A stretch of 26,956 bases of DNA, taken from IMG/VR virus record IMGVR_UViG_3300030382_001660, positions 7,380 through 34,335 of that record; one strand, 5' to 3'. Numbering within the stretch: position 1 is the first letter of the stretch; every line of letters starts with the position of its first letter. The notes beneath the pieces were generated by a model. That model saw only the letters and a program-made list of their open reading frames with translations, searched no databases and was not told the DNA's origin. The translations under genes were made by a program, and so were the position numbers. Shown one piece after another: positions 8,584-18,062 of the stretch. This DNA comes from a virus.

Positions 8584-9279
8584 ATGGTTAATATAGATAC
8601 AGTATATCAAAAAGTTTTAGCATTAGCTAATAAAGAACAAAGAGGATACGTAACTCCTCAAGAGTTTAATTTATTTGCTGATCAAGCACAAAAAGAAATT
8701 CTAGACCAATATTTTTATGATATAAATCAATTTAAGAGAATACCTGGTAATGATACAGAATATTCAGATATGTTAGATTTATTAGAAGAAAAAATATCTA
8801 TTTTTGAGGATAACAATCCTGTTACTGGTGGCGTAAATCTTCCACCAGATTTATATAGATTAGGTGCTATTATTTTTAATGGTAATGAAGCGGAACAAGT
8901 AGAGCATAAGGATTTTTTATATATAAATTCTTCTCTATTAACGGCGCCTACAAATGATAGACCTATATATACTAAACGTGGCGATACAGTAGCTGTGTTT
9001 GGACGAGGACCCACAGGAACAGTACAGCGGTTTACTGGTGTTACTTGTAATTATATTAGAGTACCAGAAAAACCACAATGGGGTTATGTTGTGGTAAATG
9101 AAAAAGCATTATTTGATCCTAACCCAACAAAAACAACTAATTTTGAATTACATCCAGTGGAAGAATCTGAATTAGTATATAAAATACTAAAATTTGCTGG
9201 TATTACTATAGAAAAAGATCAAATTATGAGAGCTGGACAGGGTATGGAAATGGCAAAAGTATCACAAGAAAAACAATAA
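8584..9279 (+). CDS. Head-tail connector or ring-type structural protein
   Basis: A 231-aa protein lying between the head genes and the tail-tube-like gene. The N-terminal 50 residues are helical, with NKEQRGYVTPQEFNLFADQA, a segment I associate with connector/ring-type proteins of crAss-like and marine Bacteroidota phages. The rest is mixed alpha/beta and includes GGVNLPPDLYRLGAIIFNG (about 80-98), then an aromatic-rich section and a C-terminal helix with EESELVYKILKFAGI. The length and the place directly before a tubular-tail-like gene support a connector or ring role. No enzymatic motif is seen. The start follows AAAAAATAAAAT, with A at -3 and no Shine-Dalgarno sequence. Confidence 0.68.
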   Translation: MVNIDTVYQKVLALANKEQRGYVTPQEFNLFADQAQKEILDQYFYDINQFKRIPGNDTEYSDMLDLLEEKISIFEDNNPVTGGVNLPPDLYRLGAIIFNGNEAEQVEHKDFLYINSSLLTAPTNDRPIYTKRGDTVAVFGRGPTGTVQRFTGVTCNYIRVPEKPQWGYVVVNEKALFDPNPTKTTNFELHPVEESELVYKILKFAGITIEKDQIMRAGQGMEMAKVSQEKQ

Positions 9280-9283
9280 ATAA

Positions 9284-10639
9284 ATGGGATTATTAGATAA
9301 CACTACACCACAACAATATTATCAAGGAAGTGATTATGGTAATTATCAATTTACGTCTTTAGATGATATTATAACTCAATTCATAATTGGATACGTTGGA
9401 GAAGATAAGATTATATCTAAAGTAAAAAGGACTGACGTAGCATTTCACGCACAAAGAGCAATGCAAGAGTTAAGTTTTGATACTTTTAAATCTTGTAAAT
9501 CACAAGAAATAACTGTACCAGCAACATTACAAATGGTTCTCCCACAAGACTATGTTAATTATACTAAAATTAGTCGAATAGATTCTTCTGGAATTAAACA
9601 TTTATTGTATCCTACGAGTAAAACTTCAAACCCAACAAATCCATACCAAACTGTTGCAGCTTTTGAAATTAGGGCAAAGGGAACAATAACTGGTACTAAA
9701 ACAGCTATGACATTAGATGCTCAATATGATAATATTCTAGTTGGCATGGTTGTAAGTGGTGTAGGTATTGTGCCTGGCACGACTGTTGAAGCAAGTCAAG
9801 TTTCTGGTGGAGTTACATTATTAACTATAGATACTGCTTTAGATTTAACAACAGATAATATTGCTGCTTCAAACGTTACTATTAATGACGCTGAATATAT
9901 ATTTACGAAAGCTGATGGCTCTTTAATAGAAACCCCAAACACTCAAGTTCTTACAGAAATTGCAGAAATAGCAATAGGTAAAGCTTATATAGATTTCGCA
10001 ACTGCACTTACAGGTGTATCAGTTGGAGATTTCGTTTCTCATGAAGAATTTCCAGTTGGCACTGTTATAACTGGTATTGCAGCACAAACAGGCGAGGCAA
10101 TTGGTACAAGGATTTTCGTTTCTAACACAACCACAACAACATCTGCGCTTGCAAATCAGGAAATTACATTTACTTCTGTTAGTCCAGTGTCTGATACTTG
10201 GACAAGTTATAAATCTAATACACCATCTGAAAATCAAAATGATTACCAAGATGATAGGTATTGGCCAATGGGAGGTGAAAGATATGGATTAGACCCTCAA
10301 CATTCGCAAGCTAATGGGTCATTTTATATAGACAAAATTAATGGAAAAATCCATTTTAGTTCTAATATATCTGGAAAAACAGTAGTGTTAGATTATATAA
10401 GCGACGGTCTTGGTACAGACGAAGAAATGCAAGTTCATAAGTTTGCAGAAGAAGCTATATATAAATGGATTGCTTATGGTATATTATCGTCTAGAAATAA
10501 TATACCAGAATATATAATTAACAGATTCAGAAGAGAAAAGTTTGCCGAAACTAGAAAAGCAAAATTAAGGTTATCAAATTTAAAATTAGAAGAATTAACT
10601 CAAATATTACGAGGTAAGTCGAAACATATAAAACACTAG
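9284..10639 (+). CDS. Tail tubular A-like connector protein with a beta-module insertion
   Basis: A 451-aa protein that looks like an adaptor under the portal (T7 gp11/P22 gp4-like role) interrupted by a domain. The N-terminal part (1-130) has DDIITQFIIGYVGEDKII, VAFHAQRAMQELSFDTF, and VLPQDYVNYTKISRID. The C-terminal part (about 310-451) has GSFYIDKINGKIHFSSN, VVLDYISDGLG and a helical end with EEAIYKWIAYGI. Between them, residues 133-202 and 230-296 are Thr/Gly/Val-rich beta stretches unlike the flanks. They match the style of modules in the 619-aa gene. Its TAG stop is followed in the same frame by TAC and the ATG of the next gene. The connector assignment rests on position and remembered family likeness. 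Confidence 0.68.
   Translation: MGLLDNTTPQQYYQGSDYGNYQFTSLDDIITQFIIGYVGEDKIISKVKRTDVAFHAQRAMQELSFDTFKSCKSQEITVPATLQMVLPQDYVNYTKISRIDSSGIKHLLYPTSKTSNPTNPYQTVAAFEIRAKGTITGTKTAMTLDAQYDNILVGMVVSGVGIVPGTTVEASQVSGGVTLLTIDTALDLTTDNIAASNVTINDAEYIFTKADGSLIETPNTQVLTEIAEIAIGKAYIDFATALTGVSVGDFVSHEEFPVGTVITGIAAQTGEAIGTRIFVSNTTTTTSALANQEITFTSVSPVSDTWTSYKSNTPSENQNDYQDDRYWPMGGERYGLDPQHSQANGSFYIDKINGKIHFSSNISGKTVVLDYISDGLGTDEEMQVHKFAEEAIYKWIAYGILSSRNNIPEYIINRFRREKFAETRKAKLRLSNLKLEELTQILRGKSKHIKH
9680..10171 (+). other. Inserted beta-module region within the connector-like gene
   Basis: Two successive modules are encoded here. The first (residues 133-202) contains TAMTLDAQYDNILVGMVVSG and later a VTLLTIDTALDL strand. 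The second (230-296) contains GVSVGDFVSHEEFPVGTVI and ends NQEITFT. The shared plan is a strand, a 'VGD/VGM-x-V-x-G' turn and a final strand with T-L/I-T-F-like ending. This parallels the two clear modules in the 619-aa gene. The homology is a pattern-level judgement, not an alignment score. Confidence 0.5.
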
Positions 10640-10642
10640 TAC

Positions 10643-13600
10643 ATGCCAGAGATTAAGCATACTTTTACCGGTGGTAAAATGAATAAGGATCTCGATGAGA
10701 GACTTATTCTAAATGGAGAATATAGAGATGCAATGAATATACAAGTGTCAACCTCAGAAGGTTCTGATGTTGGTGCTGTTCAAAATATATTAGGTAACTC
10801 TTTAGTTTTTAGTGGACCACTTGATGGTGAAACTATGATTCCTCCTGGTTCTCACTGTATTGGATCTGTTGCTGATGAAAAGAACGATGCGTTATATTGG
10901 CTTATTACACAAGAAAATCAATTTAGTTATACAGATTTTACTGATGGAGTTTTCCAAAGTAAAGACATGATATTACAATATAAGAACGGTAACGTCGTAC
11001 CTGTTCTTGTTGATTTATCAAACACATATATTTTAATGCCAGGGGGAGGAAATCCTATTACTGGTGATATACCAATATCTACACTAACTGGATGGAACGC
11101 GATATCTGTAGGAGATACAGTTAGTAGTTTTGTTGACGTATTTACCGGAAATTTAATTGAGCAAGAATCTTTTATAGTATTAAGTAAAAATTCTGGAAAT
11201 CAAACAATTAATATTGGTGATTATACTAATGCTTCTTCAAGTTTCGTTAACGCTCAACAAGGAGAAATTTATTTTAGATTAAATGAAGTTAATAGCACTT
11301 TAAATTTTTCAATAAAACCTAATTTAACTGAAACTTACGGAGAACCACAACTGATAACTGGCATAAATATTATTGATGACATGTTATTTTGGACAGATAA
11401 TTATTCTGAACCAAAAAAAATAAATATTCCTCGTTGTATTGAAGGCACTCACCCACTCGGTCATCAACACACTCTATTTATAAACGAAGATAGAGGCATT
11501 ACCACTACACAAAATCCTACCCAAATAAGAGAAGAACACATAACTGTTATTAAAAAAGCACCTTTATTAGCTCCAGTTATTTCAATGTTAGCTGCTAGAC
11601 CTGGTAATACGTTTGGAGCAATTGGAGATGGTGTTGGTGGAGCAGCTATTAACATTCCAATTTTTGCAGGACTTACTACTGGTGATCCTGTAATTTTACA
11701 AATAGAATCCGTAAACAGTGCAGGTTTAAACTATAATGTTGATGATGTTTTAATTTTAAAGGAAGGAAATGATCAATCTAGTGATTTTCCTCTTGACGCT
11801 ACAGCACCAGATGTTAGAGTTGTTATAAAGACAATAGATAATACGACGTACATAAGTAATAATGGTAAAACTATATATTATTGCGAATGTGAATTGTTAA
11901 GCGTTCGTAGCGATTTAAGTGTTAGTGCTAATATTTTTGGTGTAGATTTAGATACGTCCTACGAAAAACTATACGAGTTAAAGTTTCCTAGATTCTCAAC
12001 CAGATTTAAATATATTGATGGAGAATATTCTTCATTTGGACCTTTTTCTGAAATTGCTTTTATACCTGGAACTTATGATTATTTTCCTAATAAAGGATAC
12101 AACTTAGGAATGGAAAACAATTTAAGAGAATTAACGTTAAGAAGAATAGTACCAAGAAATATACCTGATGGTGTTGTGCAAATAGATATTTTATATAAAG
12201 AATCTAATTCTCCAAGTGTATATACAGTTGATAGTATTAAGCAAACCGATCCATGGGGTGGGCGAGGCGGTAATTATTGGACGTTTAACGAGTATAAAAT
12301 AACTAAAGATATTATACATGCAGTTCTTCCAGAAAACCAGTTATTAAGACTTTGGGATAATGTACCTAGAAGAGCATTAGCTCAAGATATTATTGGTAAT
12401 AGAATTGTTTATGGTAATTATTTACAAGGTTTTAATTTATTAAGCGAAAGTTATGCAAAAATAAAATCTTCTTTTAAGGTTTTTTTAGAAACTAGATTAG
12501 ATAAAACAACATATAAGTCTATTAAATCTATTAGGAATTATCAAATGGGGATTGTTTACTTAGATGAATACAACAGACAAACACCAATATTAACAGATTC
12601 TAGTGGTACTTTAGCGGTTAGTAAATTAGATGGTAGTAAAACAAATCAAATAGTAGTAGAACCCAAAAATGATCCTCCAATTTGGGCTAAATATCATAAA
12701 TTTTATGTTAAAGAAACTTCTAATGAATATTATAACTTATCTTTAGATAGATATTTTGATGCTAAAGATGGGAATATATGGCTTTCTTTTCCTTCTAATG
12801 ATAGAGATAAAATAGATTTAGAAACATCCTTATACTTAAAAAAGAAATATAATTCAGATGTTCAAGAAACAACTTTAAACAAGTATAAAGTTATAGATAT
12901 AAAAAATGAAGCTCCAGAGTATATACAAACTAGGAGAGTTACTATAGGTACGATTAGTAATGACGATAAGGGATTTACTGTTGGGACACCTGGTAATCCT
13001 GGAGTGTTTTTTTATAATCCAAGCGTTGCAAGTGGAAATACTTACGCAACCGATCGTTGGCCAATTGAAGGAGAAGATAAAATAAGATTTCACGCGACAG
13101 CGTTAACAGATAGTATATTAGAAAACTTCCACATAAAGCACACGAGTTTTTATGGTAATATGTCTCCAAAAAATCCATTATATGTTAAATTTGTTGCTGA
13201 AAACAGTGATGGAGATTTAACGGGTGATTCTACTAATTGGTATGAAGTAGACGAAGTCAATAGAAAAGGGCATTCCCTCATCACAGGGGTTTATAGAATT
13301 AAATTAAAAAACAAAATTGGAAGTCTGCCTCCACCATTTGATGGAGACGCAGATTGGCTAAATAACGGTACTGCTGCTGCACCAGAACTTAGTACCGCCG
13401 CCAGTAATGGAGATGTTGTTGTACACATAGCACAAGATATCGTACAGAATAAAGCTGTTTTCCAAGGAAGATTTTTTGTAAAAATAGAAAGAGATTCTTA
13501 TATTGAAGAGGCTATTGTGAACCAAGGGGCTTTTCAAAATATTCAAACTATTGTAAAAGCAGATTGTTATTACCTTAAAGATTTTACAGAAGAAGATTTA

Positions 13601-16600
13601 TCAAGCGGTGCAATAACATCCCTTGATAATCAAAAAAATAATGCCACAATGACTTCAGGTGTTCATAGTGGTATGATTAATAGTTTTAATAATCAAGGAG
13701 CAATTATTAATAGTACTGGTACGTGGAGTATGTCTAATTTACTAAATCCTAGTACTAGTAATCCATCGCAACTTCCAGATGGAAAACCTATACCAACAGA
13801 CGCTTATTGGAGTAGAGAAATTTGGTATGAAATATATGAAAGATTAAAAAATACTCCAACTGAATCAAGATGGTTTATAGATGAAGCTTTTGCGACTGGT
13901 GAAGAACCACTTTGGGGTGCGCATGGAAAACAAAGATCACAAGAATTTCTTGGAGCACCCCATGACAATGTTGTTACAAGTTATAATCAAGGTTTAAAAT
14001 CATCTACTTTGTATGGGGGATATAGTTCAGATAGTTCTCATGTCCACACGTTAGATCATAATTCAATTAGTGGTCTCACTAGTATAGATGTTCAAGGTTT
14101 AGGTCATGGATCTACTACGCGGGATTATGAATATTTTACTCAAGGAAAAGCAGTTACGGATTATACTATAGATATATCGTATCTTGGACCAGGAGATTCT
14201 CCAAATTCAGATTATAAAACTCTTTCATTGTGGTATCCTGCCCCAAGTCCACTTGGTGTACCTGACTATGAAGATTACTGGTCAATTATGCGGACTTTTG
14301 ATCCTGTTGGTAGAAAATTTGCCGATCATTTAGTAGAGGGTAATCAATTAAGATTTACAAATGATCCAGAAGAAGTAGTTTGGAAGATAAAAAATGTTGA
14401 AAAGTTTTATAAGTTAAATTATGCTGAAGCTGAAGAAGACTTTTTTTATCCAAACGCCGAAACTATTAATGTTGTAACTGGATGTCTTAGTGCTATGGGT
14501 TTTGGACATCCTCAATTAGCCGAATGTGTTTCAAATGGTTACGAATATTGGAATAATGCTCCTTGGAATCGTAGGATAACATATAGACTAACTTTACAAG
14601 CTCCAAATGCTGGTAACGTAATAGGATTTAACGGTTACACACCTTTAGCTAGTGGTAATATAGGTGCTACTAGTTGGGACGCTCCTACCGCACCAGGAGT
14701 TTCAAATGAAAATCCTTGTGGAATAGAAATAGTTACAACTAATTACGTAACTGATTCTGATATTCCTTTTCCTGAAAACCCTGCTGTTTTTGAAACAGAA
14801 CCAAAAGAAAATGTAGATTTAGAAATATATCATGAAGCCAGTGATAATATACCGATAACATTGAGTGGTAACGGTTATGAGTTTGCGCCTATTGGTAGTA
14901 AAGTTACAGTTCCCTCAGCAAGCAGTACAATAGGAGCGCCTGCTGTTGTTGTTGGATGGGATGGTAATGTTGTTGAATTATCAAATCCAGTTAATGATTG
15001 TACTGTCAATCAAGGTGATTTATTTTATTTTGAAAAACACGACGGCACCTTTACTTCAGCTGAATTTGATGGTTTAGTAAATCCTATATCTGGACCATGT
15101 GATTCTTCATTGTTTGTTAGATTTAGCGATAATATTCACAATGTTAAAGTAGGATTAGGGTGGCATAACTGCTATTCTTTTGGTAACGGTGTAGAATCAA
15201 ATAGAATAAGAGATACTTTTAACTCACCTATTATAGACAAAGGTCCTAGAGTTTCTTCTATATTAGAAAAAACGTATACCGAAGATCGTAGAAAGTATGG
15301 TTTAATATATTCCGGATTGTATAATAGTACTAGTGATACGAATAACTTAAACCAGTTCATACAAGCTGAAAAAATAACAAAAGATATAAACCCAATACAC
15401 GGCAGTATACAAAAATTACATACAAGAGATACTGATTTAGTTACTCTTTGTGAAGATAAGGTTTTAAGAATTTTAGCAAATAAGGATGCGGTATATAACG
15501 CAGATGGAAATCCACAATTGGTAGCAACACAAAACGTACTAGGACAAACTGTTCCATTTGTTGGTGAGTTTGGTATATCTAAAAATCCAGAATCATTTGC
15601 TTCTGAATCATACAGATCTTATTTTACAGATAAGCAAAGAGGTGCTGTAATGAGATTATCGAAAGACGGTTTAACACCTATATCTAATCACGGTATGAAA
15701 GATTGGTTTAGAGATAATTTAAAACTAAGTAATCAACTTATTGGTAGCTATGATGATAGAAATGATGAATATAATATAACACTTAAAGATATTGCTAAAA
15801 CAGTTTCGTTTAAAGAAGATGTTAGAGGTTGGGTAAGTTTCAAATCATTTATACCTGAAAATGCTATTAGCTGTGCTAATGAGTACTTTACTATATTAGA
15901 TGGTCAACTGTATAAACATTATATTGAAATATTAAATCCTACTACTGGAGAAGACACGAACAGAAATACTTTTTATAGAGAAGTTGATCCTCCTTTACCA
16001 AACGATGGTTTTACCGCATCTAGTGTAAATGTTATATTAAATGAATCTCCTGGAAGTGTAAAATCTTTTCATACGTTAGATTATGAAGGTAGTCAATCAC
16101 AAATTATTCCTATGACATTCTATGATACTGGCAACCAGTTCATATTAGAAGATCAATATTATAACTTGACAGCAAAAGATGGTTGGTATGTTGAAAGCGC
16201 TATTACAGATTTAGAAAATGGAAGTTTAAATGAGTTTATAGAAAAAGAAGGGAAGTGGTTTAATTATTTCCATGGAAAATCTATAACTACTGATGTTAAT
16301 GGATTTGTAGAATCGAACTATGATACAGATAGTTTTGCAGTCCAAGGTATTGGTTATCCAGATGGAGTGGTTCAAATTAGTGGTTGCACAGATCCTACTA
16401 TGTTTAATTATGATCCAAATGCTATTATAGATGACGGTAGTTGTGTACCTATTATTTCTGGTTGTAACGATCCGCTAGCAATGAACTATAATCCATTAGT
16501 AAATACTCCTTTAATTTCAGATTGTGAATACTGTGTATACGGTTGTATGGACCCAGCAGCAACAAACTATAATCCTCTTGCCACTTGCTATGACCCATCA

Positions 16601-17668
16601 GACCCGTGTTGTTTAGTCCTTGGTTGTACAGATCCTAATGCTTGTAATTATAATCCGTTAGCTGATTGTGATGATGGAAGCTGTTATGGAATATTAGGAT
16701 GTATAGATCCTTTAGCATCTAATTACAACCCACTTGCTACTTGTGATTGTGATGGTACTATTGGTGGAACTGAGTATATCTGTTGCGATTACGGAATTCC
16801 TACTCCACCAGCTACTGGATTTGCAATTTCAGGATGTATGGATAATACTACTATTAATGGTGCTGGACTAGGTATTAATGGAGCGCTTAATTATAATTCT
16901 AATGCTACTGCTGATTGTGCAGGTGTAGTAGGAGGAACAGATTATAGTTGTTGTAAATATTGTGTGTATGGTTGTACGGATCCATTAGCAACAAACTATA
17001 ATCCATTAGCTACTTGTGATGATGGAAGTTGTACGTATATAACTACATATCCTTCTTGTAGTTTAGTTAGTAATGCTGATTTTTCTAGCGCTATATTATC
17101 AAATACTTCTGGAGAAGATTTAGGTTCAGCTATGTTTAATTCACTTCCCGTAACAACTGGTTGGAAATCACATAATTTCTATGATGACCCAAGTAATAGC
17201 GCTGGTAATTCTATACCTCCGTATATAGATGCGGGCGATAGTTTAATTCTAGAAGGATCAAGTGCAAGTATCTTGAGTAACGCTGAGCAAGTTGGTATTT
17301 ATCAAAGAATGCCGGCAACTTTAACCTCAGCAAACGCGTACAGATTAATTATAGAAATAGAATCAGTTACATTAGGGGCTAGTTCGGGTACAGCTTATGA
17401 ACCTACATTATATTTAGGTAATAATAGTGCTTCTAATTCTGGAGCATTGGGATTTTTGTTTACTAGCAATTCTATTAATTGGTACGATTTATTTGGACAG
17501 TATGGTCGACAACACATACCACTGGCAGTTGGAACATATACAATCCAATTTGCCCCTATCGGTAATGCGCCTTATGATACAGAAGCTTTATCTATAATGC
17601 TTAATACTTATGACAATTCACAAGTAAAAATAGGTTATGTCTGTTTAGAAATCGGTTCACCAATTTAA
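10643..17668 (+). CDS. Giant tail nozzle ('muzzle'-like) protein with repeat-rich, lectin-like C-terminus
   Basis: A 2341-aa protein, probably the distal short-tail tube assembly with host-contact appendages. The opening (FTGGKMNKDLDERLI, then NIQVSTSEGSDVGAVQNILG) and the region at about 1575-1700 (GSIQKLHTRDTDLV, VLRILANKDAVYNADGN, FGISKNPESFA, DKQRGAVMRLSKDGLTPIS) are ones I associate with the muzzle-type nozzle protein of crAss-like phages. The central part is beta-rich and variable. Residues 1914-2130 hold seven Cys-rich repeats. Residues about 2139-2341 form a Ser/Thr/Gly-rich beta-sandwich-like end that resembles a carbohydrate-binding domain in composition (W, Y and G rich strands, YLGNN). 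The ATG at 10643 is three bases after a TAG codon in the same frame. The nozzle role is inferred from remembered likeness and position. Confidence 0.7.
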   Translation: MPEIKHTFTGGKMNKDLDERLILNGEYRDAMNIQVSTSEGSDVGAVQNILGNSLVFSGPLDGETMIPPGSHCIGSVADEKNDALYWLITQENQFSYTDFTDGVFQSKDMILQYKNGNVVPVLVDLSNTYILMPGGGNPITGDIPISTLTGWNAISVGDTVSSFVDVFTGNLIEQESFIVLSKNSGNQTINIGDYTNASSSFVNAQQGEIYFRLNEVNSTLNFSIKPNLTETYGEPQLITGINIIDDMLFWTDNYSEPKKINIPRCIEGTHPLGHQHTLFINEDRGITTTQNPTQIREEHITVIKKAPLLAPVISMLAARPGNTFGAIGDGVGGAAINIPIFAGLTTGDPVILQIESVNSAGLNYNVDDVLILKEGNDQSSDFPLDATAPDVRVVIKTIDNTTYISNNGKTIYYCECELLSVRSDLSVSANIFGVDLDTSYEKLYELKFPRFSTRFKYIDGEYSSFGPFSEIAFIPGTYDYFPNKGYNLGMENNLRELTLRRIVPRNIPDGVVQIDILYKESNSPSVYTVDSIKQTDPWGGRGGNYWTFNEYKITKDIIHAVLPENQLLRLWDNVPRRALAQDIIGNRIVYGNYLQGFNLLSESYAKIKSSFKVFLETRLDKTTYKSIKSIRNYQMGIVYLDEYNRQTPILTDSSGTLAVSKLDGSKTNQIVVEPKNDPPIWAKYHKFYVKETSNEYYNLSLDRYFDAKDGNIWLSFPSNDRDKIDLETSLYLKKKYNSDVQETTLNKYKVIDIKNEAPEYIQTRRVTIGTISNDDKGFTVGTPGNPGVFFYNPSVASGNTYATDRWPIEGEDKIRFHATALTDSILENFHIKHTSFYGNMSPKNPLYVKFVAENSDGDLTGDSTNWYEVDEVNRKGHSLITGVYRIKLKNKIGSLPPPFDGDADWLNNGTAAAPELSTAASNGDVVVHIAQDIVQNKAVFQGRFFVKIERDSYIEEAIVNQGAFQNIQTIVKADCYYLKDFTEEDLSSGAITSLDNQKNNATMTSGVHSGMINSFNNQGAIINSTGTWSMSNLLNPSTSNPSQLPDGKPIPTDAYWSREIWYEIYERLKNTPTESRWFIDEAFATGEEPLWGAHGKQRSQEFLGAPHDNVVTSYNQGLKSSTLYGGYSSDSSHVHTLDHNSISGLTSIDVQGLGHGSTTRDYEYFTQGKAVTDYTIDISYLGPGDSPNSDYKTLSLWYPAPSPLGVPDYEDYWSIMRTFDPVGRKFADHLVEGNQLRFTNDPEEVVWKIKNVEKFYKLNYAEAEEDFFYPNAETINVVTGCLSAMGFGHPQLAECVSNGYEYWNNAPWNRRITYRLTLQAPNAGNVIGFNGYTPLASGNIGATSWDAPTAPGVSNENPCGIEIVTTNYVTDSDIPFPENPAVFETEPKENVDLEIYHEASDNIPITLSGNGYEFAPIGSKVTVPSASSTIGAPAVVVGWDGNVVELSNPVNDCTVNQGDLFYFEKHDGTFTSAEFDGLVNPISGPCDSSLFVRFSDNIHNVKVGLGWHNCYSFGNGVESNRIRDTFNSPIIDKGPRVSSILEKTYTEDRRKYGLIYSGLYNSTSDTNNLNQFIQAEKITKDINPIHGSIQKLHTRDTDLVTLCEDKVLRILANKDAVYNADGNPQLVATQNVLGQTVPFVGEFGISKNPESFASESYRSYFTDKQRGAVMRLSKDGLTPISNHGMKDWFRDNLKLSNQLIGSYDDRNDEYNITLKDIAKTVSFKEDVRGWVSFKSFIPENAISCANEYFTILDGQLYKHYIEILNPTTGEDTNRNTFYREVDPPLPNDGFTASSVNVILNESPGSVKSFHTLDYEGSQSQIIPMTFYDTGNQFILEDQYYNLTAKDGWYVESAITDLENGSLNEFIEKEGKWFNYFHGKSITTDVNGFVESNYDTDSFAVQGIGYPDGVVQISGCTDPTMFNYDPNAIIDDGSCVPIISGCNDPLAMNYNPLVNTPLISDCEYCVYGCMDPAATNYNPLATCYDPSDPCCLVLGCTDPNACNYNPLADCDDGSCYGILGCIDPLASNYNPLATCDCDGTIGGTEYICCDYGIPTPPATGFAISGCMDNTTINGAGLGINGALNYNSNATADCAGVVGGTDYSCCKYCVYGCTDPLATNYNPLATCDDGSCTYITTYPSCSLVSNADFSSAILSNTSGEDLGSAMFNSLPVTTGWKSHNFYDDPSNSAGNSIPPYIDAGDSLILEGSSASILSNAEQVGIYQRMPATLTSANAYRLIIEIESVTLGASSGTAYEPTLYLGNNSASNSGALGFLFTSNSINWYDLFGQYGRQHIPLAVGTYTIQFAPIGNAPYDTEALSIMLNTYDNSQVKIGYVCLEIGSPI
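16382..17032 (+). repeat. Seven Cys-rich GC-D-P / NYNP / DDGSC protein repeats
   Basis: Within residues 1914-2130 the motif GC-x-D recurs seven times: GCTDPTMFNYDP, GCNDPLAMNYNP, GCMDPAATNYNP, GCTDPNACNYNP, GCIDPLASNYNP, GCMDNTTINGAG and GCTDPLATNYNP. Each is about 23 to 46 residues and most end in a cysteine-containing acidic close such as CDDGSC. Copies 5 and 6 carry longer spacers with paired CC. The cysteines suggest disulfides formed outside the cell, or metal binding. This repeat style is known from surface or secreted proteins of marine Flavobacteriia. Confidence 0.85.
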
Positions 17669-17679
17669 AAAATTAAAAT

Positions 17680-18054
17680 ATGCCTACTTACGTTATTACT
17701 TTCAATTTTTCAATAGAATCTCTAAACACATCTTTACAAGTTGGGGATATTATATATTATGTACCAACTACAAACCCTACTATGAGTAATACTTACGATA
17801 TTGGGAATTTAAATAACGTGCAAGAGTATGGTGTATTAACCGCTATAACTGAAATACCAGGAGGATTTACACTTACGATTGACTCTAATTTACCTGCACC
17901 GGTAGTGACTAATTATATTATGTTTGCTAAAGAGAAAAAAGCAAACACAACTAGTATATTAGGATATTATGCAGACATACAATTTGTGAATAATTCTAAA
18001 GAGAAAGCAGAGTTATTTTCTGTGGGATCCGAAGTAACAGAAAGTAGTAAATAA
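17680..18054 (+). CDS. Small tail-associated phage structural protein
   Basis: A 124-aa beta-rich protein without Cys, signal peptide or membrane segment. The strand-turn pattern runs TYVITFNFSIESLNTSLQVGD, then YGVLTAITEIPGGFTLTIDS. The C-terminal part (about 85-124: SILGYYADIQFVNNSKEKAE, then a FSVGSEVTESSK end) is one I recall at the end of short tail-module proteins in several marine phages. It sits between the nozzle gene and the beta-module gene, eight bases before the latter's ATG, so the two are probably co-translated. A minor tail or fibre-attachment role is likely; the precise function is not shown. Confidence 0.7.
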   Translation: MPTYVITFNFSIESLNTSLQVGDIIYYVPTTNPTMSNTYDIGNLNNVQEYGVLTAITEIPGGFTLTIDSNLPAPVVTNYIMFAKEKKANTTSILGYYADIQFVNNSKEKAELFSVGSEVTESSK

Positions 18055-18062
18055 ATTATAAT

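Noticed and set aside
10077-10292. Alternative + frame of 71 codons inside the connector-like gene
   Set aside because: Overlaps a well-supported frame, is rich in Gln/Leu/His from out-of-frame reading of repetitive Thr/Gln codons, and shows no domain.
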